DNA of 64,000 bases from Peptococcaceae bacterium 1198_IL3148 (GCA_036763105.1 JBAIYS010000005.1:113476-177475), one strand, 5' to 3'; positions 18,775 through 27,855 are shown, numbered from the stretch's first letter. Notes: generated by a model not told the origin, from the letters alone. A program made the numbers and translations.

Positions 18775-20937
18775 TTAATTAACCTTTTCCAACGGTGCAT
18801 ATTCTGCGATCAACTTCTTAATTCCTTGGTTCGGGAAGGTAACCGTTAGCTCGGCGTCTTTTCCTGTTCCTTTAACAGACACGATTACGCCCATACCCCA
18901 TTTTTTGTGAACAACCTTATCCCCCAGTTGGTAATCGGCAATTACTCTATTGGTACCATCAGCTTTGGTGGCACTTTTAGCACCGATAATGGTGGTGCGG
19001 TTACTTTTAACTGGATTGTCGCGGGCCACTAGGTATTCTGGAATCTCGCTGATAAATCTAGAGGCAACGTTGGTCTGCCTTCTGCCAAACAGCGTGCGAC
19101 ACCAGCAATTGCTGAGATAAAGTTGCTCCTTGGCCCGGGTAATGCCAACATATGCCAAACGACGTTCCTCTTCCATTTCGGTTTCGCTGTCCAGTGATCG
19201 GGAGTGGGGGAAAACCCCTTCCTCCATACCGGCCAAAAATACCACCGGAAATTCCAAACCCTTGGCGGTGTGTAAAGACATTAAGGAAACCACGTTGGAA
19301 TCCCCTTGATATCTATCTTGATCAGTCATCAGCGAAATACCCGCCAAAAAGTCCTCTAGGCTGCCGTCCACATTGTTTTTATCATACTCTTGGGTCACCG
19401 TCATAAATTCCTTTAGGTTCTCTAACCTGGTGCGGGCATCCACCGTATCCTCTGCCTCCAGTTCATCCCGGTAACCACTTTGCTTTAATACTTCTTCCAC
19501 CAGTTCGGTGACACTCAAAAATTCCTGCTGCTGTTTCAAATTGTTGTAAAGCTCGGCCAAACTGTGGCAACCAACCTTGACCTTAGCCGTCAGCCCAGGA
19601 ATTTCAATAAATCTGTTCAATGCTTCTAACATGTTCAATCGGTTTTGTTCTGCCCAGACTAAAATTTTGCTGACCGACGCCGGGCCAATGCCCCGTTTGG
19701 GCACATTGATGATCCGTTGCAAACTGTAAGAATCATGGGGGTTAACGGCCAACCGCAGGTATGCCAACAAATCTTTAATTTCTTTGCGGTCATAGAATTT
19801 TAACCCACCAACGATGGTATAGGGTATATTGGCGGTGAGCAAACTTTCTTCTATCGCCCGGGACTGGGCATGGGTGCGATAAAGGATGGCAAATTCTTGA
19901 TAATTGCGCCCCTTATCAATGCCTTGACGAATCATGCGGGTGATGTAAAAGGCTTCATCCCTTTCATCTTCACAATTTTTAATCACAATGGGCTCACCAC
20001 TACCCAAAGCGGTAAACAATTCCAGCTTTTTGGCACTGGCATTGTGATTAATCACCGCGTTGGCAGCATCCAAAATAGTCTGGGTGCTGCGGTAGTTTTG
20101 TTCCAGTTTAACAACTTTAGCTTCGGGGTAGTCCCGCTCAAAACTGAGGATGTTGGAAATATCCGCCCCCCGCCAACCATAAATGGATTGGTTGGGATCA
20201 CCCACCACACAAAGGTTGCGATGGCGTTGAGCCAGTAGGTTAACCAACACATATTGGGCCCGGTTGGTATCTTGATACTCGTCCACCAAAATATATTTAA
20301 ATCTATCCTGATAAAAGGTCAAAATATGCTGGTGGTTTTGGAACAACCGCACCGTCAGCACCAATAAGTCATCAAAGTCCAAAGCGTTGTTGCGCTCCAA
20401 CTTTTCTTGGTACAGCTTGTACACCTTAGCCACCATTTGATCGTAATAATCAAAGGCTTGGGCATCAAATTCTGCTGCCGACATCAATTGGTTTTTGGCG
20501 TTAGATATGGCGGCAGACATACCCCGGGAAGTAAATCTTTTATCGTCAATATTCAGTTCCTTCAGGCAATCCTTCAATACTGTCTGCTGGTCTGAATCAT
20601 CATAAATAACAAAATTGCGATCGTAATTGAGCGCTTGAATTTCTCGACGCAAAATACGCATACAGGCAGAGTGGAATGTACTAACCCATATATCGTGAGA
20701 TTGTTCCGAGGGTACCATTTCCTCCACCCGTTCTCTCATTTCTCCCGCTGCCTTATTGGTAAAGGTAATGGCCAAAATATGCCATGGGGATACCCCCTGT
20801 TGCAACAGGTAACCAATTCTATGAGTTAAAACCCGAGTTTTACCACTGCCAGCACCGGCCAGCACCAACAGAGGGCCATCCACATGTTGCACTGCTTCCC
20901 GCTGTTGCGGGTTTAAATTCTCTAAAATATTTTGCAT
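18775..20937 (-). CDS. pcrA: ATP-dependent DNA helicase PcrA/UvrD
   Basis: Superfamily 1A 3'-5' helicase acting in repair and in removing recombination proteins. ATG 20937 lies 6 bases after GGAGG, giving 720 aa (the ATG-like start 15 bases upstream has no site). Walker A GAGSGKT is at about 27-33, motif II DEYQDT around 220, motif III VVGDPNQSIYGWRGAD, motif VI VGITRAKEQLYL near 590, and the C-terminal Tudor-like module (about 665-715, GDKVVHKKWGMGVIV) that binds RNA polymerase in PcrA. Neighbours amj and ligA follow on the same strand. Confidence 0.96.
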   Translation of the reverse strand: MQNILENLNPQQREAVQHVDGPLLVLAGAGSGKTRVLTHRIGYLLQQGVSPWHILAITFTNKAAGEMRERVEEMVPSEQSHDIWVSTFHSACMRILRREIQALNYDRNFVIYDDSDQQTVLKDCLKELNIDDKRFTSRGMSAAISNAKNQLMSAAEFDAQAFDYYDQMVAKVYKLYQEKLERNNALDFDDLLVLTVRLFQNHQHILTFYQDRFKYILVDEYQDTNRAQYVLVNLLAQRHRNLCVVGDPNQSIYGWRGADISNILSFERDYPEAKVVKLEQNYRSTQTILDAANAVINHNASAKKLELFTALGSGEPIVIKNCEDERDEAFYITRMIRQGIDKGRNYQEFAILYRTHAQSRAIEESLLTANIPYTIVGGLKFYDRKEIKDLLAYLRLAVNPHDSYSLQRIINVPKRGIGPASVSKILVWAEQNRLNMLEALNRFIEIPGLTAKVKVGCHSLAELYNNLKQQQEFLSVTELVEEVLKQSGYRDELEAEDTVDARTRLENLKEFMTVTQEYDKNNVDGSLEDFLAGISLMTDQDRYQGDSNVVSLMSLHTAKGLEFPVVFLAGMEEGVFPHSRSLDSETEMEEERRLAYVGITRAKEQLYLSNCWCRTLFGRRQTNVASRFISEIPEYLVARDNPVKSNRTTIIGAKSATKADGTNRVIADYQLGDKVVHKKWGMGVIVSVKGTGKDAELTVTFPNQGIKKLIAEYAPLEKVN

Positions 20938-20984
20938 GTTAAACCTCCACAAAGACTATTGCATCGCATCATCAAATTATAACA

Positions 20985-21010
20985 TAAAAACCCAGGGCAT
21001 AGGCCTTGGG
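20985..21010 (-). terminator. Terminator between the 247-aa ORF and pcrA
   Basis: Minus-strand stem 21010-21003 / 20998-20991 with a 4-base loop and a T5 run (20990-20986). A TATAAT-like box directly after it may be the pcrA -10. Confidence 0.7.
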
Positions 21011-21081
21011 TTAATATTTTAATGTTTGATTATTTTATGCTAAACCAGGCGACCCAGTACCACTTTATCTATGTCTGTGAA

Positions 21082-21825
21082 TTATCCACTGAGAATTCCA
21101 GCAGCCTTTGTGAACTGAACCCGAGCCTTTGCGGTGCCCGGTGGCGCCGGTTCGGTAATGCCGGTATAAACCAACCATTGTAAAAATTGTCCTGCTGCAC
21201 CTTTGGGAATAACAATGCTAAGACCTAACCCTATTTCGATGCCTCTGGCATCCAGCCAGCGCACCTCTGCCAGTGTATTACATATCTGGGCTTCATTACT
21301 CCTAAAGCCAAAGTTAAACAGGTAGCAATGACCCTCAGCCTCTTTAAGGCTAATGTCCTGAAATAGCACACCACCCTCACTGGGCACACCAATTACATTA
21401 TCTGCAGCATCCAACCACGCAACAACGGCAGATAGCACTGGCGCTTCATTAGAATTAGCAGCAAAGCTGAACAGAAAAGAAGAATTATCCGGTAAGTTAT
21501 CAATCCTTACGTCTTGGGATAATATACCCTCACCTTCGGTAAGGGCTTCTGCCATTCCTGCAAAGCTGTTGCCAAAATTGGGGGCAAAGTTAAGTGGAGC
21601 GTTCCAGCCAGTGAAGCCTAGCTCAAAACTGGGATTTTGTAATAAATTGGTGCTGGCCACTGGCGTTAAAATAACCTGATCGATTTCCAAAGTGGCATTT
21701 TCACTTCCCGCAGCCTTACTAAATTGTAACCGAGCCCAGGCAACATTTGTTGGCGGCCGATCTGTTATATCAAAATAAGTTAGTCGGGTGTTGGCGTCAG
21801 CTTCATCGTCTTGAATAATTAGCAT
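21082..21825 (-). CDS. Fragment-like protein with duplicated beta-sandwich modules
   Basis: No function assigned. The 247-aa reading frame has a central module beginning LLQNPSFELGFTGWN, a motif common in carbohydrate-binding-like beta sandwiches, and two copies of an xARxQFxKAAG strand motif (about residues 32 and 237) that would end successive modules. There is no signal peptide, a poor ribosome site before ATG 21825 and an in-frame stop 12 codons upstream, so it may be the 3' part of a once longer exported protein. A clear terminator follows. Confidence 0.5.
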   Translation of the reverse strand: MLIIQDDEADANTRLTYFDITDRPPTNVAWARLQFSKAAGSENATLEIDQVILTPVASTNLLQNPSFELGFTGWNAPLNFAPNFGNSFAGMAEALTEGEGILSQDVRIDNLPDNSSFLFSFAANSNEAPVLSAVVAWLDAADNVIGVPSEGGVLFQDISLKEAEGHCYLFNFGFRSNEAQICNTLAEVRWLDARGIEIGLGLSIVIPKGAAGQFLQWLVYTGITEPAPPGTAKARVQFTKAAGILSG

Positions 21826-22096
21826 TCTTAATCCAACAGCGATGGAAGTAGATAGACGCTAAATTTCTTACAGATTATATTATAGTGGTAACTAAATAGT
21901 ACTAACGATGCTATAGTCATTACTATTTCTGACACATATGAAACCTGTTGACATGCTTATAAGCAAATTTTCTCTCTGGAATATTAAGTTTATTGAAAAT
22001 AATAGTTCCTATAAATGTAAAGATTAAAAATATAGTAAGTATATACAAATTTGCATTTACCATCTACCGTTAAATAACAGGGTTTAGATACTAGAT
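21826..22096. other. Non-coding AT-rich stretch
   Basis: About 270 bases with scattered short frames only. I see no RNA gene, repeat or convincing promoter. Confidence 0.5.
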
Positions 22097-22436
22097 TTAG
22101 CCACAACAACTGTAGTAATAACGTTCAAAAGTCTCCAAATTCTTTCGGGTGTTATTCATTGCAACAGTACCTATATTCCATTGCATACTACCTCTGACGT
22201 TCATCTTTGTTGCGGTGTTGAAATCTTCCGTAAGCTGTTTTCTAAAATTGCTTATTAATACGTTTACTCTGCAGCATAATTCTTCCTCTGACCGAGCCAC
22301 TACTTTAATTCCACGTATCATCAAAATGACTAGGTCACCCTCATGTTTAAGTATAGGTTTAAAGTATGATCTAATATAGTTTAAAATTTGAGACACCACC
22401 ATTTTTTATTGTCTTTACAAACTCTTCTAAATACAT
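22097..22436 (-). pseudogene. Frameshifted small ORF, unknown function
   Basis: ATG 22436 has a good AAAGGAGG site and opens MYLEEFVKTIKNGGVSNF before stopping, while the +1 frame continues from the same point as a 95-residue frame (ILNYIRSYFKPILKHEG ... YYYSCCG). Removing one base from the AAATTTT run near 22385 joins both into a single 112-residue protein. Either a real frameshift, a programmed one or a sequencing error is possible. The family is not recognised; the product is predicted alpha/beta and ends in SCCG. Confidence 0.55.
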
Positions 22437-22539
22437 GCCTACCTCCTTTGAATCCGTTTAATTACTAGCAGGCCAGCTATTGTTAAAATTAAACCAAAAT
22501 TTCATGGAACCCATCCTCTTTACAATGTAATACTGTAAG

Positions 22540-22565
22540 ACACAAGGGAGCACCCGTCCCCTGTG
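22540..22565. repeat. Small hairpin repeat (ACACAAGGGA / TCCCCTGTGT)
   Basis: Imperfect inverted repeat with a GC-rich loop in non-coding DNA. It resembles hairpins at 25866-25884 and 28812-28836 that share a CTGTCCC core, so it may belong to a dispersed family. Confidence 0.4.
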
Positions 22566-22625
22566 TTTGAATAATCCTCTATATATTAGAGTGTCCATAA
22601 ACTTATTTGGTTTCAAAAATACAAA

Positions 22626-22665
22626 AATTGTTCTTTAATTAATTAAATTAATTTAAAGAACAATT
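22626..22665. terminator. AT-rich palindrome downstream of guaD
   Basis: Near-perfect 40-base palindrome; the outer 12-bp arms are 22627-22638 and 22653-22664 (ATTGTTCTTTAA / TTAAAGAACAAT). It lies 58 bases beyond the guaD stop and is the best candidate for its terminator, though an operator is possible. Confidence 0.5.
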
Positions 22666-22722
22666 CTGTACAGCAGTATTGAACAATTTTATCTATGGCG
22701 GTTACCTTTTATTCCTTAAATT

Positions 22723-23997
22723 TTAAATCTCAACTTCTTTACCCAAAATATATCTCATACATATATTTCTATCATCTCCCACATAGCAAAAGCGCTCTAG
22801 GCGTTCTACAGGAGTAATATCCTCCCCGAGCATATTGCTATCATCGATTACCAAGGCATTGAAACAATATCCGTCATCAAACGCCCCTACGTTATTAAAG
22901 TATCTTCCGCCAGAACGGGTTGCCATATAAAAAGCTTCGGCGAGATTTACAGCTTCCCACTGGGGGTCAAACATATTACGAATTTTTGAGTGCTGAATAG
23001 TGCTTGCTATTCCCCTGGCAATTGATAAACTTGCACCCGAACCGATATCACTGCCAATTGCCAAGTTTATACCCATTGCCAAAAGTTTTTTAACTGGCAT
23101 TATGCCACCGGCATTAATATTTGCCGTTGCATCGGGACAATGGACGGCCATGCAGTTTGGGTTTTTCATCAATGCCAAAACATCATCATCCATAAAAATG
23201 CAGTGTGCCATTATGGTCGGTGTTTTGCCAAGTAAATTGTTTTTATAAAATATTTCTGCTTCATTTTTGTAATTAGGAAAAAGTTCCTTACAAACCCTCA
23301 TCTCATTAACGGCCTCACACATATGAGAATGAACGGGAAGGCCATATTTTTGAGATAAGCTTCCCAATCCAGCCAACAGTTTCTCACTGCAGGTAATGGC
23401 AAACCTGGGCACGATTGCAGGCTTTACATTTCCGCCTTTCTGATGCTTTTCGACAAATCTTTCTGTTTCGATAATAGACTTTGCTGTATCCTCGATATAA
23501 TAATCAGGACTATTCTGATCCATGTTTAGCTTGCCTGTAAAGGCAAACAATCCCCTTTGTTCAAGTATATCGAACAAAATTTCAGATGCTTCATAATGAA
23601 TAGATGGAAAGCAATTAACATGCAAAGTTCCTTGGCGTAGTAGCTCATCTACAAAATAACCATACACCTTGCTGGCATAATCTTTATCCTTAAATTTTGA
23701 TTCATTTGGGTAGGTATATGTATTTAGCCAATCCAGAAGTTCTCTATCCATTCCTATGCCTCGTTGCAAATATTGAGGTGCATGCACATGCATATCACAA
23801 AAACCAGGAATGATAAGGTTGTTTCCCCAATCGATAATATTTTCCTTTGGAAACCCATCTGGCAATTGGTTATAAATTCCCTTTACAATTCCATCAACAA
23901 CCAGTATATATGAATCCTCTTTACAAATCAGAGTATCTTTATCCTGACTGTAGATGACATTTCCCCTGTATGCTCTATATTTACCAAGGTTTTCCAT
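22723..23997 (-). CDS. guaD: Guanine deaminase
   Basis: Zinc amidohydrolase converting guanine to xanthine and ammonia. The 424-aa protein has the metal motif PGFCDMHVHAPQY (about 65-77), HSHMCE (about 228), MAHCIFMDD (about 265), VHCPDATANINAGG (about 285) and the SDIGSG Asp, all diagnostic of the GuaD branch. The ATG at 23997 directly follows the HepT stop, and its ribosome site (AAGGAGAAG) lies inside the HepT 3' end. Translation is therefore likely coupled to the toxin-antitoxin pair, an odd operon partner. Confidence 0.92.
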   Translation of the reverse strand: MENLGKYRAYRGNVIYSQDKDTLICKEDSYILVVDGIVKGIYNQLPDGFPKENIIDWGNNLIIPGFCDMHVHAPQYLQRGIGMDRELLDWLNTYTYPNESKFKDKDYASKVYGYFVDELLRQGTLHVNCFPSIHYEASEILFDILEQRGLFAFTGKLNMDQNSPDYYIEDTAKSIIETERFVEKHQKGGNVKPAIVPRFAITCSEKLLAGLGSLSQKYGLPVHSHMCEAVNEMRVCKELFPNYKNEAEIFYKNNLLGKTPTIMAHCIFMDDDVLALMKNPNCMAVHCPDATANINAGGIMPVKKLLAMGINLAIGSDIGSGASLSIARGIASTIQHSKIRNMFDPQWEAVNLAEAFYMATRSGGRYFNNVGAFDDGYCFNALVIDDSNMLGEDITPVERLERFCYVGDDRNICMRYILGKEVEI

Positions 23998-24420
23998 TTA
24001 ATTCTTCTCCTTTTTAACCCGCCCTAGCATTAATGTGGCAAATTTTTTAAAATCTACCAGATGATCTTCAATTATTTTCTGGACAATAGCTAGATTCAGT
24101 TTCTGGTAATCATGAACAGCAATGTTCCGAAAACCAACCATGGCTTTAAGGTTCTTTGCCAGTTGTTTATCCACGATGGCATTTTCACTTAAAATATCAA
24201 AGGCATCGCCACTGGTTTGCGGAATACCTAATTTATTTTGGGCCACTAAATGCATCGCCAAATCTATACATGCTTCACAGGCTCTTTGGATGTTTAAAAT
24301 GATAGAATCCTGCTTGGTGTAGTTATTTAAATTATCGGGGTTGCCATCATATTCTTCATTTATCCTTTTTATACATCTTTCTATAACCTGTACTTTATTT
24401 AGAATGACATCCTTACTCAT
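23998..24420 (-). CDS. hepT: HepT-like HEPN ribonuclease toxin
   Basis: DUF86/HepT family, the RNase-type toxin of MNT-HEPN modules. The 140-aa all-helical protein carries the HEPN active-site motif R98-x4-H103 in FRNIAVHDY. It overlaps the 3' end of the nucleotidyltransferase gene by 8 bases, the usual gene order and overlap for the pair, and abuts guaD. Known systems neutralise HepT by AMPylation near the RX4-6H motif by the cognate MntA; the Tyr in HDY is the expected target. Confidence 0.9.
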   Translation of the reverse strand: MSKDVILNKVQVIERCIKRINEEYDGNPDNLNNYTKQDSIILNIQRACEACIDLAMHLVAQNKLGIPQTSGDAFDILSENAIVDKQLAKNLKAMVGFRNIAVHDYQKLNLAIVQKIIEDHLVDFKKFATLMLGRVKKEKN

Positions 24421-24820
24421 AAATTGACCCTCGCCTTGTTATTTGTTCTATAATACAGCGCCGTTCTTCGTTTAGCCGAGCATATTTTTTTAAGGTCAGC
24501 ATTTCAAATTGCATCCTTCTGTTATCGTCACTGCAATAAATGATTTTGCCAGAGCCCACCACCTGGGCTTGAAAAACAGTTGATGCTTGTTGTAAATTTA
24601 CTAAATCCACATCTCTATCTAAAATATCCGCCAGTTCTTGAGCGATCATAAAAACTTCATAGGCACTTAGGTCTTTATCGCTTAAAAAAGCAATATCAAT
24701 ATCGCTGCCGGAGTGCATTCTACCGCTCGCCGCTGACCCAAATAGTACAATCAGATACGGTGCAATTTTTTCTATAAGGTGCTCGTTAATCAGTTTGATT
24801 TTTTCCGCTCCTATATCCAT
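24413..24820 (-). CDS. mntA: MntA-like minimal nucleotidyltransferase antitoxin
   Basis: Antitoxin that adenylylates HepT. ATG 24820 follows AGGTG, giving 135 aa (an in-frame GTG lies 9 bases upstream). The nucleotidyltransferase core is complete: G28-S29 in LFGSAASGR, D40 and D42 in SGSDIDIAF, and a third acidic residue in RDVDLVNL. The active site appears intact. It is first in a three-gene unit with hepT and guaD. Confidence 0.9.
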   Translation of the reverse strand: MDIGAEKIKLINEHLIEKIAPYLIVLFGSAASGRMHSGSDIDIAFLSDKDLSAYEVFMIAQELADILDRDVDLVNLQQASTVFQAQVVGSGKIIYCSDDNRRMQFEMLTLKKYARLNEERRCIIEQITRRGSIYE

Positions 24821-24897
24821 AAACCACACCTGCTTTCCGTTCTTATAAGTATAATAACAGAAAATTATGATTGTATCTATTGCGCTATGAATATCAT

Positions 24898-24922
24898 AAA
24901 AGCGCCCTTAACGAGCGCTTTT
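24898..24922 (-). terminator. Terminator of yjdM
   Basis: An 8-bp stem AAAAGCGC (24898-24905) / GCGCTTTT (24915-24922) lies 9 bases after the yjdM stop on the minus strand. Confidence 0.65.
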
Positions 24923-24930
24923 AGTCTTGC

Positions 24931-25272
24931 CTATAGTTTTTTAACAAATTCAGATTTCAATTTCATTGCTCCAAAGCCATCAATTTTACAATCAATATTA
25001 TGGTCCCCATCAACCAGACGTATATTTTTTACCCTTGTACCCATTTTTATTGCTGATGAACTTCCTTTTACTTTAAGATCTTTTATTACCGTTACAGTAT
25101 CACCATCATTTAAAACATTTCCATTTGCATCTTTAACAATCTTATTATCTGCACCATTATCAGTCTCTGATTCTAAAGTCCACTCATGTGCACATTCTGG
25201 ACAAATTAAAAGATTTCCATCCTCGTAAGTGTATTCCGAATTACATTTTGGGCAGTTTGGTAAGTTACTCAT
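24931..25272 (-). CDS. yjdM: YjdM/PhnA family zinc-ribbon protein
   Basis: This 113-aa protein (ATG 25272, GGAG 9 bases upstream) has an N-terminal zinc ribbon [25 protein letters not shown] and a C-terminal KOW/SH3-like domain beginning [25 protein letters not shown]. Both are diagnostic of YjdM, formerly called PhnA. Its role is unknown; a link to phosphonates was historical. It stands alone between the decayed HD gene and the toxin-antitoxin unit. Confidence 0.9.
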   Translation of the reverse strand: MSNLPNCPKCNSEYTYEDGNLLICPECAHEWTLESETDNGADNKIVKDANGNVLNDGDTVTVIKDLKVKGSSSAIKMGTRVKNIRLVDGDHNIDCKIDGFGAMKLKSEFVKKL

Positions 25273-25306
25273 AATTTCATTCTCCATTCGTTAATCTCTC
25301 TTTCTT

Positions 25307-25586
25307 TTATAATCCAATTTCAGCCGCATTTGTACGCATACCCAGTATGCATTTGTTAATAACATCGTCAAGCTTCATATTAAGATTTTTACATCCTTGT
25401 AGAATCACATCGCGATTCACGCCGGCTGCAAAACTTATCTTTAAGACCAACGGCGCCCCAATAGTCTACATCTTCTCCCGCCTCTGTGGCAAAATAGCGC
25501 ATTACCGCTTCAACTGCAATACCGTGCCGAATAAAAGCATCATTCTTATTGTATTGTTTTAATACAGACATTGCTTTTTCTCTCAT
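25307..25586 (-). pseudogene. HD-domain phosphohydrolase remnant with internal deletion
   Basis: From ATG 25586 the first 47 residues (AMSVLKQYNKNDAFIRHGIAVEAVMRYFA ... DYWGAVGL) match the start of small HDIG hydrolases, but the expected LHDxD motif is gone. The frame then enters KDKF and stops early, whereas the +1 frame encodes the family's C-terminus (FAAGVNRDVILQGCKNLNM ... RTNAAEIGL) to a stop at 25307. An internal deletion of roughly 85 codons, including the metal-binding HD, plus a frame change explains this. Non-functional. Confidence 0.85.
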
Positions 25587-25901
25587 AACTTAAACCCTCT
25601 TTCTTTTTTTGCCATATCTAGCTCTTTATTACTCTATCACATCGCCATACCAATTGGTATTTTTTCAAACGCATTAAACGCAACTTAAAATTATTTATGT
25701 TTTTTGTATTATCTTGATAACCTGGAACAGTCAGAGGATTCCCATTCAAATTTCTATAACCAATATAACAAAAAACAATTACCACTAGCAATGAATGTAC
25801 CGTAATTTTTTGTGCTACGCAGTGAAAAGCGCAGCATATGGATAAATCACCCTCTATCTACAACTGGGACAATAAACCTGTCCCCTTGTCCCTGCTGCCT
25901 A
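25587..25901. other. Non-coding spacer with a hairpin repeat
   Basis: About 315 bases without a gene. It holds a hairpin GGGACA / TGTCCC (25866-25871 / 25879-25884), similar to those at 22540 and 28812, then leads into the bioB promoter. Confidence 0.5.
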
Positions 25902-25930
25902 TTGACTTAGCTAATAAGTCTTGTTATTGT
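25902..25930 (+). promoter_or_regulatory. bioB promoter
   Basis: -35 TTGACT (25902-25907), 17-base spacer, -10 TATTGT (25925-25930). The start of transcription would fall inside the BirA operator. Confidence 0.7.
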
Positions 25931-25958
25931 TAACCAAGATCGGGTAATAGGTTGACGA
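25927..25958 (+). promoter_or_regulatory. BirA operator (biotin repressor box)
   Basis: TTGTTAACC (25927-25935), a 14-base spacer, then GGTTGACGA (25950-25958) form the inverted repeat recognised by BirA in Firmicutes, with 7 of 9 positions symmetric. It overlaps the -10 box, so biotin-loaded BirA should block bioB transcription. Confidence 0.8.
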
Positions 25959-25976
25959 TAAGGAGAGAAACTATCT

Positions 25977-26951
25977 GTGTTAAAATTAATCAGCGAAAAA
26001 ATTAGTGCCGGTAATAAATTAAGTTATGAAGAAGCGTTATATTTATCTAGGATTAAAGAAAGCAATTTGGCTGATTTAATATCTCTAACAAGCCAGATAA
26101 CTGCAAGGTTTTGTGGCAGTGAGATAGATACCTGCTCAATCATTAATGCTAAATCTGGGCGTTGCTCGGAAGATTGTAAATTTTGTGCACAGTCAGCTCA
26201 TTTTAATACGGGCTGTAAAGATTACCCGTTAATGAATTGCGAAATGGTACTTCAACATGCTAAAAAAGTTGAACAAAGAGGTATTAATCGATTTGCCATA
26301 GTGACAAGTGGCAAAGAACTATCAAATAGTGACTTTGAAAAGATTATTAGCATATACAAAACACTTCGGGAAAATACAACCTTAAATTTGTGTGCCTCTT
26401 TAGGTTTGCTTGATGAATATAGAGCCACTAAATTGAAAAATGTAGGAGTTACAACGTATCACCATAACCTTGAAACAGCAGAAAGTTATTTTCCTAATAT
26501 CTGCACCACCCATACATATCAGCAACGAGTTAATACCATCAAGGCCGTTCAAAATGTAGGGTTAAGAGTATGTAGCGGTGGCATTATATCTATAGGCGAA
26601 ACTATGGAACAGCGATTAGAACTAGCATACCAATTAAAAGAACTAAATGTAGAATCAGTGCCCATTAATATTCTTAATCCGATTTCCGGTACACCGTTAG
26701 AAAATCAAGTGCTTTTATCACCTCTAGAAATTATTAAGACGATTTGCATTTTTAGATTAATTTTACCTAATGTAACGTTACGATTTGCTGGCGGAGTAAA
26801 AAATGCCTTGGGGGAACTTAGGGTATTAGGCTATTTAGGCGGCATAAACGCTTCGATAATAGGTGATTTTTTAACCACGCCCGGCGCAGATATTGATAAA
26901 GAATTACAATTAATTAACCAATTAAGGTATTCAAAGAAGGCCCCTAAATAA
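25977..26951 (+). CDS. bioB: Biotin synthase
   Basis: Radical SAM enzyme inserting sulfur into dethiobiotin. GTG 25977 lies 9 bases after AAGGAGAG; 324 aa. The [4Fe-4S]-SAM cysteines are C63, C67 and C70 (CSEDCKFC), followed by [18 protein letters not shown] (about 224) and LRFAGG with the conserved Arg (about 262) fit BioB. No other bio genes are present in the window, so the cell probably salvages dethiobiotin or has the rest elsewhere. The gene is A/T-richer than its neighbours. It is directly controlled by a BirA box. Confidence 0.95.
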   Translation: MLKLISEKISAGNKLSYEEALYLSRIKESNLADLISLTSQITARFCGSEIDTCSIINAKSGRCSEDCKFCAQSAHFNTGCKDYPLMNCEMVLQHAKKVEQRGINRFAIVTSGKELSNSDFEKIISIYKTLRENTTLNLCASLGLLDEYRATKLKNVGVTTYHHNLETAESYFPNICTTHTYQQRVNTIKAVQNVGLRVCSGGIISIGETMEQRLELAYQLKELNVESVPINILNPISGTPLENQVLLSPLEIIKTICIFRLILPNVTLRFAGGVKNALGELRVLGYLGGINASIIGDFLTTPGADIDKELQLINQLRYSKKAPK

Positions 26952-26972
26952 GGGACCTTCTTTATTTTATTT
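26933..26972 (+). terminator. Terminator of bioB
   Basis: Stem AAAGAAGG (26933-26940) / CCTTCTTT (26956-26963) with partly paired interior, followed by ATTTTATTT. It overlaps the last codons of bioB. Confidence 0.75.
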
Positions 26973-27004
26973 AAGAGCCAATTGCGCCCAAGTTCATAAG
27001 CCTT

Positions 27005-27191
27005 TTCAATTAGCATTCAAATATGCATAAAGACGATCAATCACTAATTTCAATCAAGCAGACATCTGCCACATATAAATAGAAGATGCAAAGACTAGAA
27101 CATCTGCGTCATTAATTGCTTGATATATATGCCTTGGGCATGTCGAAAAAATAGCTAATAAGTTAATAGAAAAATCTTTGCTAAGTATCAT
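27005..27191 (-). pseudogene. NADPH-dependent FMN reductase / flavodoxin-family remnant
   Basis: From ATG 27191 the frame gives STCPRHIYQAINDADVLVFA, then SSIYMWQMSA, a TGA at 27055-27053, and continues LKLVIDRLYAYLNAN. ADVLVFASxIYMWQMSAQLKLxIDR is typical of the flavin-binding part of this family, so TGA replaces a conserved Gln-type position. The N-terminal half is missing. No SECIS-like hairpin follows the TGA. This is a decayed gene. Confidence 0.8.
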
Positions 27192-27285
27192 ATTTAATAA
27201 CGTTGATGTATATGTTTAACCATAAAATATTTCTCCAAATAAATCTTATATGCAACCAAATTAGATGCACTAGAAGTGATGAAAT

Positions 27286-27720
27286 ATGATTATCTACACT
27301 GAAATTGGACATGTAATTGAAAATCGTTTGTTTATAATTTATAACGAATGGGAGTTAGATGCCCAAATGAAAGTTTTATCCGACTTTCTAAACAACTTTC
27401 TAAATATTAAAAGGTTATTGCTGAGTAGTGATATTGTGCCTAATATCAGTAAAGTAATAAAAACACTTCTTCTAAATGAAAACCCAAATATCGACACTAA
27501 AGACCCAGCGCATAATTTAACTGATATTGAATGTTTACAGGGATTATTAACTGAACGACAAAAGCTTGATAAAAATAAACTTTTTCCCAACAGGATTGGA
27601 TATCGCACTTATGAAGAGGTTTTAGAAAGATTAGTTGTACTAGATAGAATGATTGCTGAGTTAGTTGGCAAAGATGAGGAAAAAGTAGCCGTAAAGATAA
27701 AAGAAACAAATTGTTGTTGA
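27286..27720 (+). CDS. Hypothetical helical protein
   Basis: A 144-aa frame with Leu/Lys/Glu-rich helical character and two Cys at the very end (TNCC). The ribosome site before ATG 27286 is weak (GAAGTGA), and two in-frame TGA codons lie just upstream; ATG at 27367 is an alternative. Base composition matches the A/T-rich flanking genes. I do not recognise a family, and its expression is uncertain. Confidence 0.5.
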   Translation: MIIYTEIGHVIENRLFIIYNEWELDAQMKVLSDFLNNFLNIKRLLLSSDIVPNISKVIKTLLLNENPNIDTKDPAHNLTDIECLQGLLTERQKLDKNKLFPNRIGYRTYEEVLERLVVLDRMIAELVGKDEEKVAVKIKETNCC

Positions 27721-27855
27721 AAAGAATGGCGGTTAGATTAAGTTGTCGATTGATCAATATGATATAATTACCATGGGTATATTTTTAGGCATAAGGGAGA
27801 CAACCTATCTAGATGCTATAATAATTCATCACTGCAATTGAATGGAGGCTTTCCT

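Noticed and set aside
27053..27055. In-frame TGA in the FMN-reductase remnant as a second selenocysteine codon
   Set aside because: No SECIS-like hairpin follows, the position is not Cys in the family as I know it, and the gene is truncated.
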